A DNA stretch of 64,000 nucleotides, from positions 2,376,566-2,440,565 of the forward strand of contig CM019214.1 in the NCBI GenBank assembly GCA_009741485.1. The letters are read 5' to 3'. Source of the stretch: Malurus cyaneus samueli (Eukaryota; Chordata; Aves; Passeriformes; Maluridae). Under the pieces are notes generated by a model. That model was not told where the DNA came from. It saw only the letters and a program-made list of their open reading frames with translations, and made no database searches. The translations under genes and the position numbers were made by a program. Shown here piece by piece: positions 1 through 12,760 of the stretch (its first letter is position 1; every line of letters begins with the position of its first letter).

Positions 1-129
1 TCAAAACCAGGAAAGCCAAAGCCCAGCTGGAGCTGAGACTGCTGAGGGACACTGGTTGGAACAAAGCCGATTCTGGAGATTGCTAATTGGAAAAGCAAGT
101 TCAAGGAAAACTTGAACTTCTGCTGACAG

Positions 130-620
130 AGGCCCCTTGTGACAACAGGTGTTGACAAGAAAACTGATGAACTCAGTGCCTTTTTTTCTGCCTCTGTCTT
201 CAGAGGCAAAGCCAGCTCTGTGCTGGCACAACTGGGGAGGGAATTGGGCAATGGAGGACCAAGAGGTTCGAGAGGCTGTGTGTACTCAGATCCTTTGGGT
301 GGATGGGAATCACCCCGAGCTTACTGAGAGACCTGGCTGTGAGGCCTCTATCGATCCTCATCCCTAAAATAAGACTTGGTTTGATTTGGAAGGGGGTCAG
401 AACTGGAGGGTTGCCCTCTGGATGGGCCAGTCAGCTCCACCTCAGTCAATGGAAAGGTCAGGGAGCACAGAATCAGCAGCAGCGAGCCCAGGAAGGCAAA
501 GCATGTCTGACCTGCTGTGGTGAAATGTCTGTGGGCAAGGGTGGAGTGCTGGCTACAGCATAACTTGGTTTAAATATGGCATTTGACACCACCTTCCCAT
601 CCTTGCTCTGTTCTGGAAAC
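130..620 (+). mobile_element. CR1 LINE ORF2 fragment, degenerate
   Basis: A broken reverse-transcriptase reading of the avian CR1 ORF2 type runs on the plus strand. Near 140-230 it gives a stretch like KKTDELSAFF, resembling the CR1 segment before the RT domain. Near 490-600 it gives a GKACLT-like stretch followed by an 'atttgacacc' remnant of the A-F-D-T motif. Stops and frame changes are frequent, so this is an old dead copy. Exact ends are uncertain, and it may extend in both directions. Confidence 0.55.
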
Positions 621-2559
621 AGCAGAAGCATGGACTGGACAAACTGCCTGTTTGCATGAAGAAAGCTGGAACATTGGAAGCTGTAAGAACATTCTTACAT
701 TGGAAGCTGTAAGAATAACAATCAATAATTCAATATTGGGTTGGCATTCAGCAAAGCAGCTTGGGTTCAGTGCTGGTGCCCATATGCAGTGCCTTCATCA
801 ACAGCCTGGCTGCAATGCAGAGTTCATTGAGAGCACTAAGGGCAGGGAGCAGCTGCTCCTTCAGCCCAGGACTCTGAAAAGCTTAAGGATTAGACAGAGA
901 CATCACGAGCCTTTGAAGAAGCATTGAATTCTGCCCCTGGAACAGCTGGAATAACCCCATGTATGGGTTCAGGGTAGGAAATGGCTGTCAAACCCCAAAG
1001 CTGTGGGTTCCAGAGCACTGGGGTGCACTGGAGGCATGGCCAGAACAGCAAAGGGAATTTGATGGCAATCTCTGCTGGGTGCTGGGCAGCCATGCCTCAA
1101 ATAGTTCTGGATTCCTCTGATCAAGAAAGACAGGAGTCTGTCCTGTCTCAGAGTGTGAGACACACAGAGTGTGTTCAGGGGAGGAATGATAAGGAAATTA
1201 TCGAGGAGAAGCTGAAGGAGCCAGACTTAGTGGATAGAAAGGAAGCGATGAAGTGACAACATCAGCCCACAAGTGTTGGAAGGATCATTAGAAAAGTGTC
1301 AGAGCCAAACTCTTATCACTGCCAGCTGGTCTGACAGATCAATTGCCACAGTTTAGAACTTGGGAGGTTCTGGCTGAGCATCAACAAATAAAATCAACAG
1401 GGTGAATAGCTGAGCACTAGGTCAGGTTGTTCAGAGGAATCTCTGCCATTGAGGCTTTTCAAAACTCAGTCAAAGCCAAGAGTGAGTCTTGGCTGAAAAA
1501 CAGCCTTCAGAGGTACCTTTCAACCAACATTTTTATGACCTTGCAGCAGGTCTCAGGTCTTCACATCTTATTAATAAAGCCTGTTATTAAAATAATCTAT
1601 TTATTAACTTGTTTGGTTGTGTGAGTGGTGGTAAAAGATTGTCACCCAGCCAGTTTGAAGGGAGAAGACTCAGTATATGGGAAATACCTGGGTTAGTTGC
1701 CTAACTGGGACAACACCTCTCACCAACCTACTTTATGGAGTTAGAAATGTAGCAAGAGACTTCTGTTTAGGAAAGGGATTCAAGTCACATTTCTGCTCCC
1801 TCTTTCCTGCCCTGGCACCCATTTGCCTTTCCAACTTAGTTGACTTAGGCCTCTACCACATTAAAATCTGAATACTGACTCATCTGCCCCTTCCAGCATA
1901 GCTGAAAACAGTAATTTATCTTTCTCTGGCCTTCTGTTAACAAAGCAGTATTCAGCTTCTTTGTTCTGTAGGAAATGGTTTGATATAAATTGACATGTTC
2001 TGTGGTGAACTATATTGATTCTGTAACACCTCAGCCCAGGAGATTCCACACCACCAAGAGAACTTTCTTTTACTTTTTCTGGGAACAGAAATCTGCTTGT
2101 CCTCTGTTTAGAACTGTGAATCATTTGCCCCCTACTCTCAGAGGGTATTATAGATCCATATATTCCACACATCTGAATCCTTTCTTGTATTGTGGATTTG
2201 ACCTTGAGTTCAGTTTTCAGAGTTTCAGTGGAGGAAGGACATGCTGTATCTGAGAGGAGCAGAGCAGTCATAGGTGAAATAGGAGAAATTAGGATGTATC
2301 TGATGGAATACACCCAGAGCACCTACATGGAAGATGAGACAATGTAGCTTCACAGAAGTTTCACAAAGCTGCATTTAGATATTTGCCATACATGTCAAAA
2401 CTTGAGTAAATGTATGATATTAATCAAACATTAACTTACTTTAATTGCAAAGGTTCAAGTTCACTGTCACGTACAACTGAGGATGAGGTTTTTCCCCCCC
2501 CTGCAAATCCTGCAATTCATGGAATGTGCTGGTTCTTCTAGATTTGAATTATGTAAGTT
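621..2559. other. Intergenic, no gene seen
   Basis: No exon of a recognisable protein is visible on either strand. A short direct duplication of about 18 bases (acattggaagctgtaaga) sits at 671-715. Text around 930-1,000 looks weakly like the CR1 sequence after the RT domain. Open frames here are short and lack coding character. Confidence 0.5.
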
Positions 2560-3245
2560 ATAACAGCATAGAGCTGATGTCATTGTGAGGTCACCCTCCC
2601 TAATCTCTGAAAGTTGCCAGTGATCAGGAGAGGTTCCCAGGGACTGGGAAAAAACCCCAAATGTCACTGATTTCTTCAAGAAGGTCAAAAAGGAGGATCC
2701 ACGAACCTACAGGGCAGTCAGTGTCACCTCAGACTCGGGGAAAGTGATGTTGTGAATGATTTCCAAACATCTGAAGGAGAAGAAGGTGTTGGGGAGTGGT
2801 GAGGATTGATTTATAAAGTGGAGATTATGCTGCTTATGATGAGGTGGTGTTATCTATGTGGGCTTTCAACACTCATAACATCCTTGGAGAGAAACTGATA
2901 AAATGTGCATGAAGCAAATGGGCAGCAGAGTGGATTGAGAACTGACTGAAGTGCCAGACTCAGAGCTGTGATCAGGGCCATGAGCTCAAACTCGAGGTCA
3001 GGCACTGGAATTAATTCTACATAACATCTTCATTAATGAGCTGGCTTATGAACGAGGCTGCACCCTGTGCAGATGACACAAATCTGGGAGGGGTAGGTGA
3101 CACATGAGGTGAGTGTTCAAAGGCACTCTGACTGGCTGAGAAATGAGTCAACAGCATCCTCACAAAGTTCAAGAGAGGAAAATGCCAAATCCTGCACCTG
3201 GGGAGAAAAAGTGAAGTACCTGAGGATGGACAGAAACACTATGGC
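2560..3245 (+). mobile_element. CR1 LINE ORF2 fragment, degenerate
   Basis: This is a plus-strand remnant of CR1 reverse transcriptase and downstream sequence. 'acctacagggcagtcagtg' (from 2,706) matches the Y-R-P-V-S motif region. 'gcagatgacacaaatctggg' near 3,070 matches the A-D-D-T-x-L-G segment. 'aatgccaaatcctgcacctg' near 3,180 matches the C-x-V-L-H-L-G segment. Many indels and stops show it is inactive. Confidence 0.65.
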
Positions 3246-3536
3246 TGATCTCCTTTTTTTCTTTCATTGAGACCCAAGCAGTAGAAATCTCCTTTTACCT
3301 GTCCTTGTACCTGATCCAGAGGTTCAGGTAAAGCTGGTGCTGTTTGAACCACTGGTGATGTTGTTCCCATTTCTCTGTGACAGTGGGAACATGGCCATGG
3401 AAGGGCTCTTTAACTTCTGACACTTGAAAGATTGAGCTGAAGAATTTTTTTTTCTTAAATATTGCAGATAGGAAACTGTGACTTTAGGGGTAGCTGACAC
3501 CAAGGCAGTGACAAATAAATAGAGCTTTTGCTTAGA

Positions 3537-3880
3537 TCATAGAACAGTTTGAATTAGAAGAGAACTTTAACATAATCTAGCTCAACATCCCCTACAATAA
3601 GCAGAGACATCCTCTGCTTGCTTCCTCATTTCCAACCTGACCTGGAAAGTCTCCAGGGATGAAGCATCCACCACTTCTCTGGGCAAACTGTTCCAGTGTT
3701 TCACCACTCCCGTCATAAAAAGCTTCTGCCTTATTTAAACTCGTTAGTTTAAATTATTTTAGTTTAGAACCATTATCCATTGTCTTATTGCAACAGGCCC
3801 TTCTAAAAACTTCATCCCTGTCTTTCTTTTAAGCCCCTTTTTAGTACTGAAAGGTAAATTATTCCAGTGGATGCACTTAT
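3537..3880 (-). mobile_element. CR1 LINE 3' end, inverted
   Basis: The plus strand shows the reverse complement of a CR1 3' end. It reads from the 'atcatagaacagtttga' edge through 'accacttctctgggcaa' and 'ctgttccagtg' to a 'ttagaaccatta' segment. It is diverged, old and inactive. Confidence 0.65.
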
Positions 3881-4449
3881 TTCCTCAGAAAGCACGTCCC
3901 TAGAAGAAAGGCTGATTAAATAAAAGCCAATTAAATAAAAGAATGAACAGATGATCCTACAGAATGAACACTCAGACTGATTATTGGCTTAAGAAAAATA
4001 CTTCATTTAAACATGAACATAAAAATAACTCCAGAACCTCACAGCTCAAGCAAGTACACCATTGAAGGCCCTTCTGGTATGAGAAATTTGTCCTGCCCTC
4101 TATACCAGAATTTGCTTTTCTCAGCTGGGGTTCATCAGATGTAAATCATATCCTTGAATCTCAGCTCTAAGATTCCCAAACATTTTCAGATCTGTCTGTG
4201 GTTATGACTCTAATCAGTATCATAGTTTGTGGTGCAGTTTTCAGTAGAGATACAGGCACTGAAGAAAAAAGCTAGTTTAAAAAGAAAATTAAAAAAACCT
4301 TCTACATTTTAATGCAATACCTCCAAATTGTATTTTTCCATTTCATCCAAATCCTCTGCTCAGTCAGTTGCTCGGTTACCTTCTCTAACAGGGAGGTGAG
4401 TCAGGAGCTCTCAGATCCTTGGAGTCAAGTTCTAATTTTGTGATTCAGA
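3881..4449. other. Intergenic, nothing recognised
   Basis: AT-rich sequence between two CR1 fragments. I see no exon, RNA gene or tandem repeat. Confidence 0.5.
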
Positions 4450-4930
4450 TCAAGTCCTTCAACAAAACAAAAAAAATCCTACAGCAGATGCCTGGTTCAG
4501 TCTGCAGTGAATGGACCCAAACCCTGGGTCCATTCTGGGGCTCCCCATGAGAAAAACAAGCAGCAGGTTACTCACAGGATTTGATATGGGGAGAGACTCC
4601 CACATCTGGATTTGCTCAGCCTGGAGAAAAGAATGATGAAGGGAAATCCAATCCTGTCTCAACCATGGAATTGAGGTGCAGAGAGAGAGAGCAGTCCTTG
4701 GCTGAACATCGTGGGTGAGCAAGAGGGAGACACAACTCAGGGTACAGGACATTCCAACGAGATGCAAGGAAATTGTTTATTTTCAAACTGTGGAACAGAT
4801 TTCCAGAGACTGTGGAACCTCCAACCTTGAAAATACTCACAAAGCAACAGGACAAAGCCATGGGCAACCTGCTCTGCTTTGCACAGAACATTGGACTCAC
4901 ACCCTGCAGGGATCCTTTCCAAGCCAGACA
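4450..4930 (+). mobile_element. CR1 LINE 3' portion
   Basis: A plus-strand CR1 tail runs from 'ttgctcagcctggagaaaag' (near 4,610) through 'gaaattgtttattttcaaac' and 'tggaacagatttccagagac' to the 'aaccttgaaaatactcaca' segment. This is the usual order of a CR1 3' end. A poly-A-rich stretch lies further on, at 5,115-5,138. Short open frames across it are not genes. Confidence 0.6.
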
Positions 4931-5138
4931 ATTCTGGGAGTCAATCAACTGCTGGATTCCTCAATTCCAGGATTCCTCAAACCTCCAGAGGTTAAACCAG
5001 CTTACAGCAGGATCTGTAACTCCACTGCTCTTCTCACCTCCCAGTGCATTTTTCCATTTTTGCTTCAGCGTGGCTGGCACTAATGCAAATAGAACAGTGA
5101 AGTGACCCAGATTAAAAAGAAAAAGAAAAAAAAAAATT

Positions 5139-6440
5139 CTTCAGTAACTCAGCAACTAAACTGGCCAGAGATGGTTCAGGGTGTACTGCCCAAAGTGTAC
5201 ACACTGTGGCAGAGGTTCAAAATGAGTATTGACCAAGGAAAGATCATTTATCCAAAAATATTGTCAGTGATCAGTGTTAAAATTTTTACTATTTCAGAAA
5301 TTCTCCTGCTTTAATAAATGTTAGTTTCATTTTGTTCTCTGCCTTTTACACCAACGCAGCATTATCCTGCCAACACAACCACAGAGAAATAGAATAAAAC
5401 AAATATTGACTTGCTAAAGTGGTCTGTACCAACTCTACACTAATAACCATAAAACTAACTTCAGTACCTTTAAGGGACTAATTTCACAGAAGAATTACAG
5501 TGGGAAAATCTGTTGCAAAGATACCATTAATTCAGCATTGCCCAAGAGAGAAAAAAAATTCTGCAGCTTCTGATTTCTTCTTGCTGAATAATACATAGTA
5601 CAATATAATAATATCTGCTGAAGAGATCATATGGGTGTAGTACTTCAGCTGTGCAAAATAGGTGTGTTCATTATTGTTACAGTGAAAGATATTAAAAAAT
5701 ATGTAAACAGGCAGGAGCTCCCAATCCAAATTTGATGGATAGATTTCCACTGGATCTCATTTTCTCTTCACGTATTGTGTTCTTCAGTTTGTTCTGAGGA
5801 TCAGTGATAACTCCCAAATTATTCTCAGAATTCTTGTTTGGGGAACATTCAGTGGTTTACAACTTGTTCTCTTAGGCATGTGTACATAAAAAAAAACAAA
5901 AAAACCAACCCAAATCTGTCAATCAGAAGCAAATATTATTTTGAAAACCATTAATAAGGAAATGACCTGTTTTAAGGAAGGCTTAGGTATTAAAGAAGGA
6001 AATTATTAGGTGTCATACTCTCCTTCCTTCCCCCTGTTATTATTGTAATTGATTTAGACATCAGTCTACACAAGTAATCAGAAACACTCATGCTGTTCTC
6101 AATATAAAGTTGTTGACTATTTGGCACTCAAGCTGTTTCCTCCAAATGCCTCCCCATGTCCCAGATCAGACACACATTTTCAGTGTTTTCTGATTCTCCA
6201 ACCTCTGCCTGAGTAACTACTAACAGGTTACACTGCACATAAACCAGCTACTGCCTATATTGTGTTCTCTTTCTCTGTAAGCATATTGTATTATCATCAA
6301 CTAAATATTAGAGTTAACCTAGAATTTCCTAGACCTAAACAGTAACTTAAGAGCAGTTTAGTTTATAACATTTCATGAAGACTGAGATCAACCTTTCTAC
6401 ATTTGTGGACGAAATACACAGTTGGCAATATGCAATGTGC
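5139..6440. other. Intergenic, nothing recognised
   Basis: AT-rich non-coding sequence with scattered homopolymers. No exon, RNA gene or clear repeat is seen on either strand. Confidence 0.45.
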
Positions 6441-6451
6441 ATCAATTTAAA

Positions 6452-6541
6452 ATGGGGAGAGGAGGAATGGGGAGAGGAGGAATAGAGAAGGGCGAATAGA
6501 GAAGGGGGAATAGAGAAAGGGGAATAGAGAAGGGGGACAGA
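6452..6541. repeat. Purine-rich tandem repeat, about 14-17 bp unit
   Basis: Imperfect repeats of the form gggagaggaggaat / agagaagggggaat run for about 90 bases. One strand is entirely purine apart from single t bases. This is a decayed microsatellite or minisatellite. Confidence 0.75.
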
Positions 6542-7820
6542 TGGGACTTATTGAGGATTAAAGCATGATTTAATACAGAGAAGCACGAGCTACTATGGGC
6601 ATTTCCCACTTTTCACAACTGTTTCATTAGTCAGTGCCAGGAATAACAATTCACCAATAACATTCGCTCCACTGACAGGTGGCACAGTCACTTACAGTGA
6701 AACACCCCATGGCTGTTGCACATTTCCAACACCTTGGTGCTCTGTTTTGGGAAGAGGTTTTCTTGCTCTACTCTGGTTACCAGCAGCAATCCTGACACAT
6801 TTCCAGGCTGGAAGTGGTGTGAGCTGCTGTTCAGGAATGCAGGATCTCACAGGCACAGTGAGATACAGGAGGAACACACTAAGACTGACAATACACCAAT
6901 GGGTCTCAGGACATCTCTGGAGATGTGTTCAACTAACAGGGCTGTCACAGTCAGATCTGATGATCCATCTCTGTGTATTCCATCACAGTTTCTGAGCACT
7001 GGGTACTTCTGCCCTTTTTAGCAAAGCTTAAGTTAAGATCCAGCTGCACATTGTTACTTGTTCAAGACAAAAGGGTCCCTGGCTCTGAGCTGTGCAAGAC
7101 TCCCTCTGCTCAGCCCCTTGCTGCAACAGTTCATTATTGACATCCCAATGTATCCCAGAGCAACCTGGCAAGGCAAATTGGGATAGTCACTGCCAATAAA
7201 AAGTAAAAAAGCAGCAAGGTCTTCCACACCTTTTAGGGTCTTGGGCTTCTTGACAGGACCACAGCTTTAACCACTGTGGTTTCTCTGTGCATCTTCATGA
7301 GCAGGTCAGGCAGCAAAAGACTGAAATTCTCAGAAACCTCATTAAAGCATCTTTCCCCACCCTCCACCACTGTCTTCTGCAGTTAGTTTCAAAGCCTTGT
7401 ATGTCAGAAGCTGTTTCCTCAAGCCCTGTGCAGCACTTGGCTTTCCTCTCTAAGCACAGAGGCTGAACACAGTTCCTGCAGAGTGTTCTGTCACAGTCCT
7501 GAGCACTGTCACAGGGCTGAATCCTCCCTGACAGCCAGCACCACTGAGAGCAGAACCTCTATAACCTATAACCAGTCCTGGCTGTCCCACGGGCATCCTC
7601 CAGTAATTCTGCAGCTCTTTGCTGTGTTTACAACAGCAGAGTCCATCCCGTGCTGCTGCAGTGCCAGACTTGCACCTCAGCCCAAACCAACTCGCTTCAA
7701 TCAGCTGCTTCTTTAGGAAGAAGGTGACCTACTTTGAAAACCCTAAAAAAAAACCCTACATATTTCCACTGCTGGCAATACTGCAGAGCTGGCACCTTGG
7801 AGTCCCTGAAAGCCAGTACA
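6542..7820. other. Intergenic, nothing recognised
   Basis: Non-coding sequence with more C and G than the flanks. The modest open frames between 6,700 and 7,840 have no recognisable domain and overlap in several frames, as expected of sequence poor in stops. Confidence 0.45.
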
Positions 7821-8121
7821 GAAACTCTTCCTACTGAGATCCAGGATAGAAACTCTTCCTAGCGATATCCAGGACAGAAACTCTTCCTAGTGAGATCCAG
7901 GATAGAAACTCTTCCTACCGAGATCCAGGACAGAAACTCTTCCTACTGAGATCCAGGATAGAAACTCTTCCTACTGAGATCCAGGGCAGAAACTCTTCCT
8001 AGTGAGATCCAGGACAGAAACTCTTCCTAGTGAGATCCAGGACAGAAACTCTTCCTACTGAGATCCAGGACAGAAACTCTTCCTACTGAGATCCAGGATA
8101 GAAACTCTTCCTAGCGAGATT
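7821..8121. repeat. 28-bp tandem array, about 11 units
   Basis: Units begin 'gaaactcttcct' and continue through 'gagatccagga' before repeating. The first begins at 7,821 and the last at 8,101, exactly ten periods of 28. Units differ by one or two bases (actg, agtg, agcg or accg before the second half). There are no spacers, so this is a minisatellite and not CRISPR. Scattered distorted units recur near 12,226, 12,377, 12,470 and 12,590 in the duplicated copy. Confidence 0.92.
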
Positions 8122-10675
8122 CTGGGGCGCTCTGCTTGCTCATGTGTCAAGGTCTGTTTGGTTTTTTGTTTGTCTGCTCCCTCCAGAGGCCAAGCACGCA
8201 AAGGCATTCAGCTGATCATCTTCCTCAACTGGGAATAAAATTAATGAATATAACCATAAAGAAGAGTAGGGCTGATTAAGGAATACAGGGGCTGTTGACC
8301 ACAGCAGAGACTCCTACACCATCACAGCCCAGACACACAATGACAAACCACCCGCTCCTGCAGGAGGGAAGAATTAGAGCCTGTAAAACACTGAGAGGGG
8401 AGAATTTCTAAGGAGAATTTGCTGCTAATCAAGTGATGCAGTAAGAGGCCCCTTATCGGTTACCAAGTCTCTGTCAGCTTCTGCTGAAGCTTTTGTCCCT
8501 TGAGCTGGCAGCCTAGATATAAATAAAACTGCTGTGCAAACTCTCTGCAAACACAGAAAAACCACAAACAGCTCATAGGTCAGACAACAGAGTCATCTGT
8601 CCCTTTTTCGAACGTTATTTTTTGTCCCACTTAAGTAGTTGCAATTACTAAATGAAGGTACCCACAGCTTTCAGTTTGCCTCCTTATTTGGCTGTGACTG
8701 GATTTTATAATCACAATGTTGAGTTCTGGCATCAAATCTGATGGGCAAGATAAGAGCACAAGCTACAACCTGAATTAATCAATGGGAACTCTGACTCTTG
8801 ATTGCTGTGATTCAAAATGTAATGAAGCCAAGGCATCCTCCCTTCCTTCTCTCTCCTTCTCCAAAAGGAAGGACAATCATAGCCTGAGAAGCAAATTCTG
8901 AAGACTCATTTTTGCAACAAAAATGAGAAAGCATTTCCAACAGCTACCTGCAGAAAAGCGAGCCGTGGGCCTCAAGTTTCAAGGGGCAAATAAAGCTGCA
9001 CTCACATTGCTACAAAATTCTTTCAGCTAATGCTTCCCTCTTCCTACACATCTTCCAACAAGCTACACTTGAAGTCTTCCTCTGTGAAGCAGTCATATAG
9101 GATAGCACAGTGTCCACAGATCAAAAGCTAGGTTTGAGTTCTCCAGGGAAAAATACAGCAACTCAAGTCCCTTGGTACTCCTATTCAGTAACAGCAAATA
9201 ATGATGGATTAGACTGGGGCTTGCTCAGCAGCATGAACAGTTGACACCCCAATTCACCTGAAAGCAGGACTGACCTTCTGGCCATAGGGCCTCAGGGAGC
9301 AGCAGTCCCAGTATAATACACTGATTTCAGTGTGTGTGTGTGTGTAATATGGTACCATATAGATGAGATTTATGGCAAATACCACATTTCTGCATTTCAT
9401 AGCACACAGTACCACATTGCTGGCACATGCAGTGCAGTCATGACACAATCTATCAGCAATAACAAATAAATGGCACAGAGCTCAGCTCCTCCTCTTCCCC
9501 AAAAGGGAAAGAGAGGCTGTTTCTCACTGTTTTTTTTAATTGCTGTGTCTGGACTGTATCTGCTCTGGATTAGGGTGGAAAAGCATTAGGGTTGTCTGAG
9601 CAAATGCACAGCTGCCTCTATTGAGGTGAAGAGACAATGGATAAAAATAGTTTTTCTAAATGTTAATCACAGAGAAAACCTCAGAGTGGGAAACAGAGAA
9701 CAGTTTCTATTTTATCTGTGGGAGATTAATTTTTCAGTGTCTGCTTTCATTTTTTTTACCTCCAGATAAAAAGCCAGCAACAATTCCCTCAGTTAAACAA
9801 GAATTATTAAAAATTTATCTAGGAAACACTTTTACAGATGGAGCACCTTTGGTAGCTTTGGAGTCAGCAATCTTGCAATCCTCTAGCTGGCAGCTGCTGT
9901 TCTGTATGGAGGCATGGGAAAGGCACTTTCTTGTGCAAGCAGTTTTTCCATGCCAAAGAAAAGAGAGGCATGAGGAATGATATAAAACTGCACTGTGAAA
10001 GGAGCTTCAGCAGAGGACTGAGAAACAAAGTGACCAAGGGTACTCAAGAAGGAAATACAGAAATCAAACAGCACTAAGCTGGTGTGCACTAGTAAGAAAA
10101 TAATAGTTACAGAAAAAATTGCCTTAAAACCTGAAAAGTTTAGGTTGAGCCAGACACAAACCTGGGACCAAGAATGGAAAGAACCTCAGGGCAAACCACA
10201 ACAAATTGTGACAGAAGTTTCACTTTAGAGGCACAGCTGAAGTCTGTACAATACTGGAGAAGTGTTGGCTCCCTACAGGAGCAGTGGGTATTGTGCTTCC
10301 CCTCACAAATGCATTTACATCCCATGGTTTTGGCAAGTGCACTTTACAGTACACAAAATTCCCTGCAATTTCATCACTAACCTTCCTGCTAGTCCACCTG
10401 AAAGAACAGACTTTCTGCACTTGGATCTTCAGAACTTGGAGAGCTTTTAACCATTTTCAGAGCTGTTTATAGCCTGCTGAATATGAGGAAAACAATGAGC
10501 TTGGGAGTGGTTTATAAGCCTTATTCTGAAACATTATACACCATTTATGTTCCTTCACAAATGAACTTTACAGGCACACAAAGACAGTAAATTGAAACTT
10601 TGAAGTTTAGTGGAGTAAGAATGCTATACTGGTTGTATCTTTCCCTCATTATTCAGCAAGTTTTTTACAAATTCG
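7821..10675. repeat. Clean copy of a sequence repeated at about 12,220-15,998
   Basis: From the 28-bp array through 'cattattcagcaagttttt' near 10,650, this stretch is found again further on in the same order and orientation. Shared landmarks include 'tttttcgaacgttatttt' (8,606 and 13,381), 'agctaggtttgagttctc' (9,128 and 13,898) and 'tgtcaggtctga'-like intergenic text. This copy reads smoothly. It holds no recognisable exon. A (GT)7 tract lies at 9,331-9,346. Confidence 0.88.
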
Positions 10676-12760
10676 CTGTGAAAGGAAAGGAAGGTAAGGC
10701 CGCGGAAGGAAGGAAGTGGAAGTTGCCCATGGAAGGAAGGCGGCGGAAGGAAGGCAGCGGAAGGAAAGAGCGGCGGAAGGAAGGCAAGGAAGGCTGCCGC
10801 GAGGAAAGGAAGGAAGGCAAGGTCGGCAGGAAGGAAGCGAAGGAACCGTGCCGTCGGCAACGGGACTCCACGAGAGAGGAAGGGCGCGGAAGGAAGCTTG
10901 CTCATCAGTCATTTGCGCACAGGTAAGCGAAGGCAGCGAGCCCACAAGGATAGATAGAATAGGCCAGGAGACAGAGCTGAGAGAAGGAGCATTAGCGGGG
11001 AAGATAAGGAATAGCACGCGCTGCCGAATGGTAAGGAAAGGACGCAGGAAGGTAGGACACGGAAGAAGCCGAGGCGCGCGTGCCGGAATGGCAAGCAAGG
11101 AAGGAAGAGAAGCGAGGAAGGAAGGAAGGAAGGATTAGGAAGGAAGAAGGAAGAAGCCTCGCGCTTTGGGGACTGGACAGTGAATGGGGCTGTAACATAG
11201 AAGTGGAAGGAAAGGAGAAGACAGGCTTTACTGTGGTTTCTCTGCTGGAGTCATGGTCATCGGAAGGCAAGTCCAGGGAAGGGAGCAGGAACAGGAGGGG
11301 CAAGTAAGATATAGGCTCAAGGGCAGACGAAGGCGCGGAAGGATCAGGAAAGTTAGAAGGCATTCTTGCCCCGCCGCACACTGGAAGCGAAGGAAGGCGC
11401 CCCCGGAAGGAAGGGTATCAGTGAAAGCTGCGTTATGTAGCCTTCGGTAAGAGGACGAGGGCATGAGGAAGGCAAGGAAATCGCATGGGCCAAGGCTGTG
11501 CAGGGGGCCCTCAATGTGGACTATCGCCGTCAAGCTGCTAGCGGAACGCGAAAGCTGGCAGATTCGTCGATAAGAGAGTGGTTCAATGTCGAGAGTCACT
11601 GGAGCAAACCGCGCGGTCACAGGGAAGACAGGAAGGATCGGGGGGGTGCCCCTCAGGCCAAGGAAGAGCAGGACAGCGAAGGACTCGGAGAGCCGACGGC
11701 AGAAGGTCACATGAAAAATAAGGAAGGACCATAGCCCGGAAGGATAGGAAGCCGCCGGCTGGCCACGCGAGACACTCGGAACGAGGCGAACGGAAGGAAG
11801 GTTCGGCGGCTAACGTGCAAAGCGCTTGTGCTGTGTTCAGAGCCCAGCAGAAGGGTCCATCGGTGCTGGCCTACAGGGAATTACCGGAAGAGACTTTGCC
11901 ACGCTGGAAGGAAGGAACGCAGCCCAGAACCGGACACAGGTGTACAGCAGAAGTCGTCTCTTTAGGGAAGGTGAAGGACATAGGAATGAGCGACGCGCTA
12001 AAAATCCCCTAGCCCGATATGTATATCGCGTAAGGGAGAGTGAAGGACTGGCAGCTGGAGAACGCTTAGGGAGAGGAACAGGTAGGGAGGATCAGTGAAC
12101 GGCATAACGGGAGGAAGAAGCGGAGAGAAAAGACTGAACGTTGCGCTAGCCAGGAGATAAGACCAGAGGAAAGGAAGGAAAGGGACGCAACGCGTTTCCT
12201 GAGTGAAGAATCTCGTAGGATAGAAAACTCTTCCTGGACCGAGGAGATGAACGGCACAAGAGTACATGTCCTGCGCAAGGGGTTGCACAGGAAGGAAGGG
12301 ATAGAGACATGCAGGAAGGCACATGAAGAAGGAAAGGAGTGAGGGCAAGGAAGGGAAGTTAGACTCGATTCCCTACTGGATCCAGGATAGAAACTCTTCG
12401 TAAGGTAAGAGTCGAAGGCCAGAAGGAGGGACTCACGCTCCGGACAGGAAGAGATGCCAGAAAGCAGAAAACTCTTCTAAAACTGAGATTCGGGCAGAAA
12501 AGCTCTTCCTAGTGAGATGCGGTAGGCAAGGAAAGGCAAAGGGAGAACGGAGAAAATGCACAGTGCTACACGTGAAAGGAGAATCACAGGACAGAAACCT
12601 CGTCCTACTAATGGAGAAACAGGAAGACACAGAGGAACTAGGCACAGGGCATAGGAAGGAGAAGGAAGATAGGAAGAAGGCACGGCGAGTGAGAAAAACC
12701 GTATAGGCAACGTGAAGACGGAGAGAGATGTCTGAGAGGAAGTGCGCCGTAGACGTGTCG
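10676..12760. repeat. GGAAGG-rich low-complexity stretch, noisy
   Basis: A dense field of ggaagg and aaggaag words is broken by irregular GC-rich insertions and by scattered fragments of the 28-bp unit. The purine-rich plus strand gives long open frames on both strands, but none shows a domain. The irregular breaks look like sequencing noise over a GGAA-type microsatellite, though a real degenerate array cannot be excluded. Confidence 0.7.

Noticed and set aside
1861..2322. 153-codon minus-strand frame
   Set aside because: No recognisable domain, no splice partners, and an overlapping frame on the other strand. It is probably chance.
7821..8121. Possible CRISPR-like array
   Set aside because: The 28-base units are contiguous with no unique spacers, and the window is a vertebrate genome.
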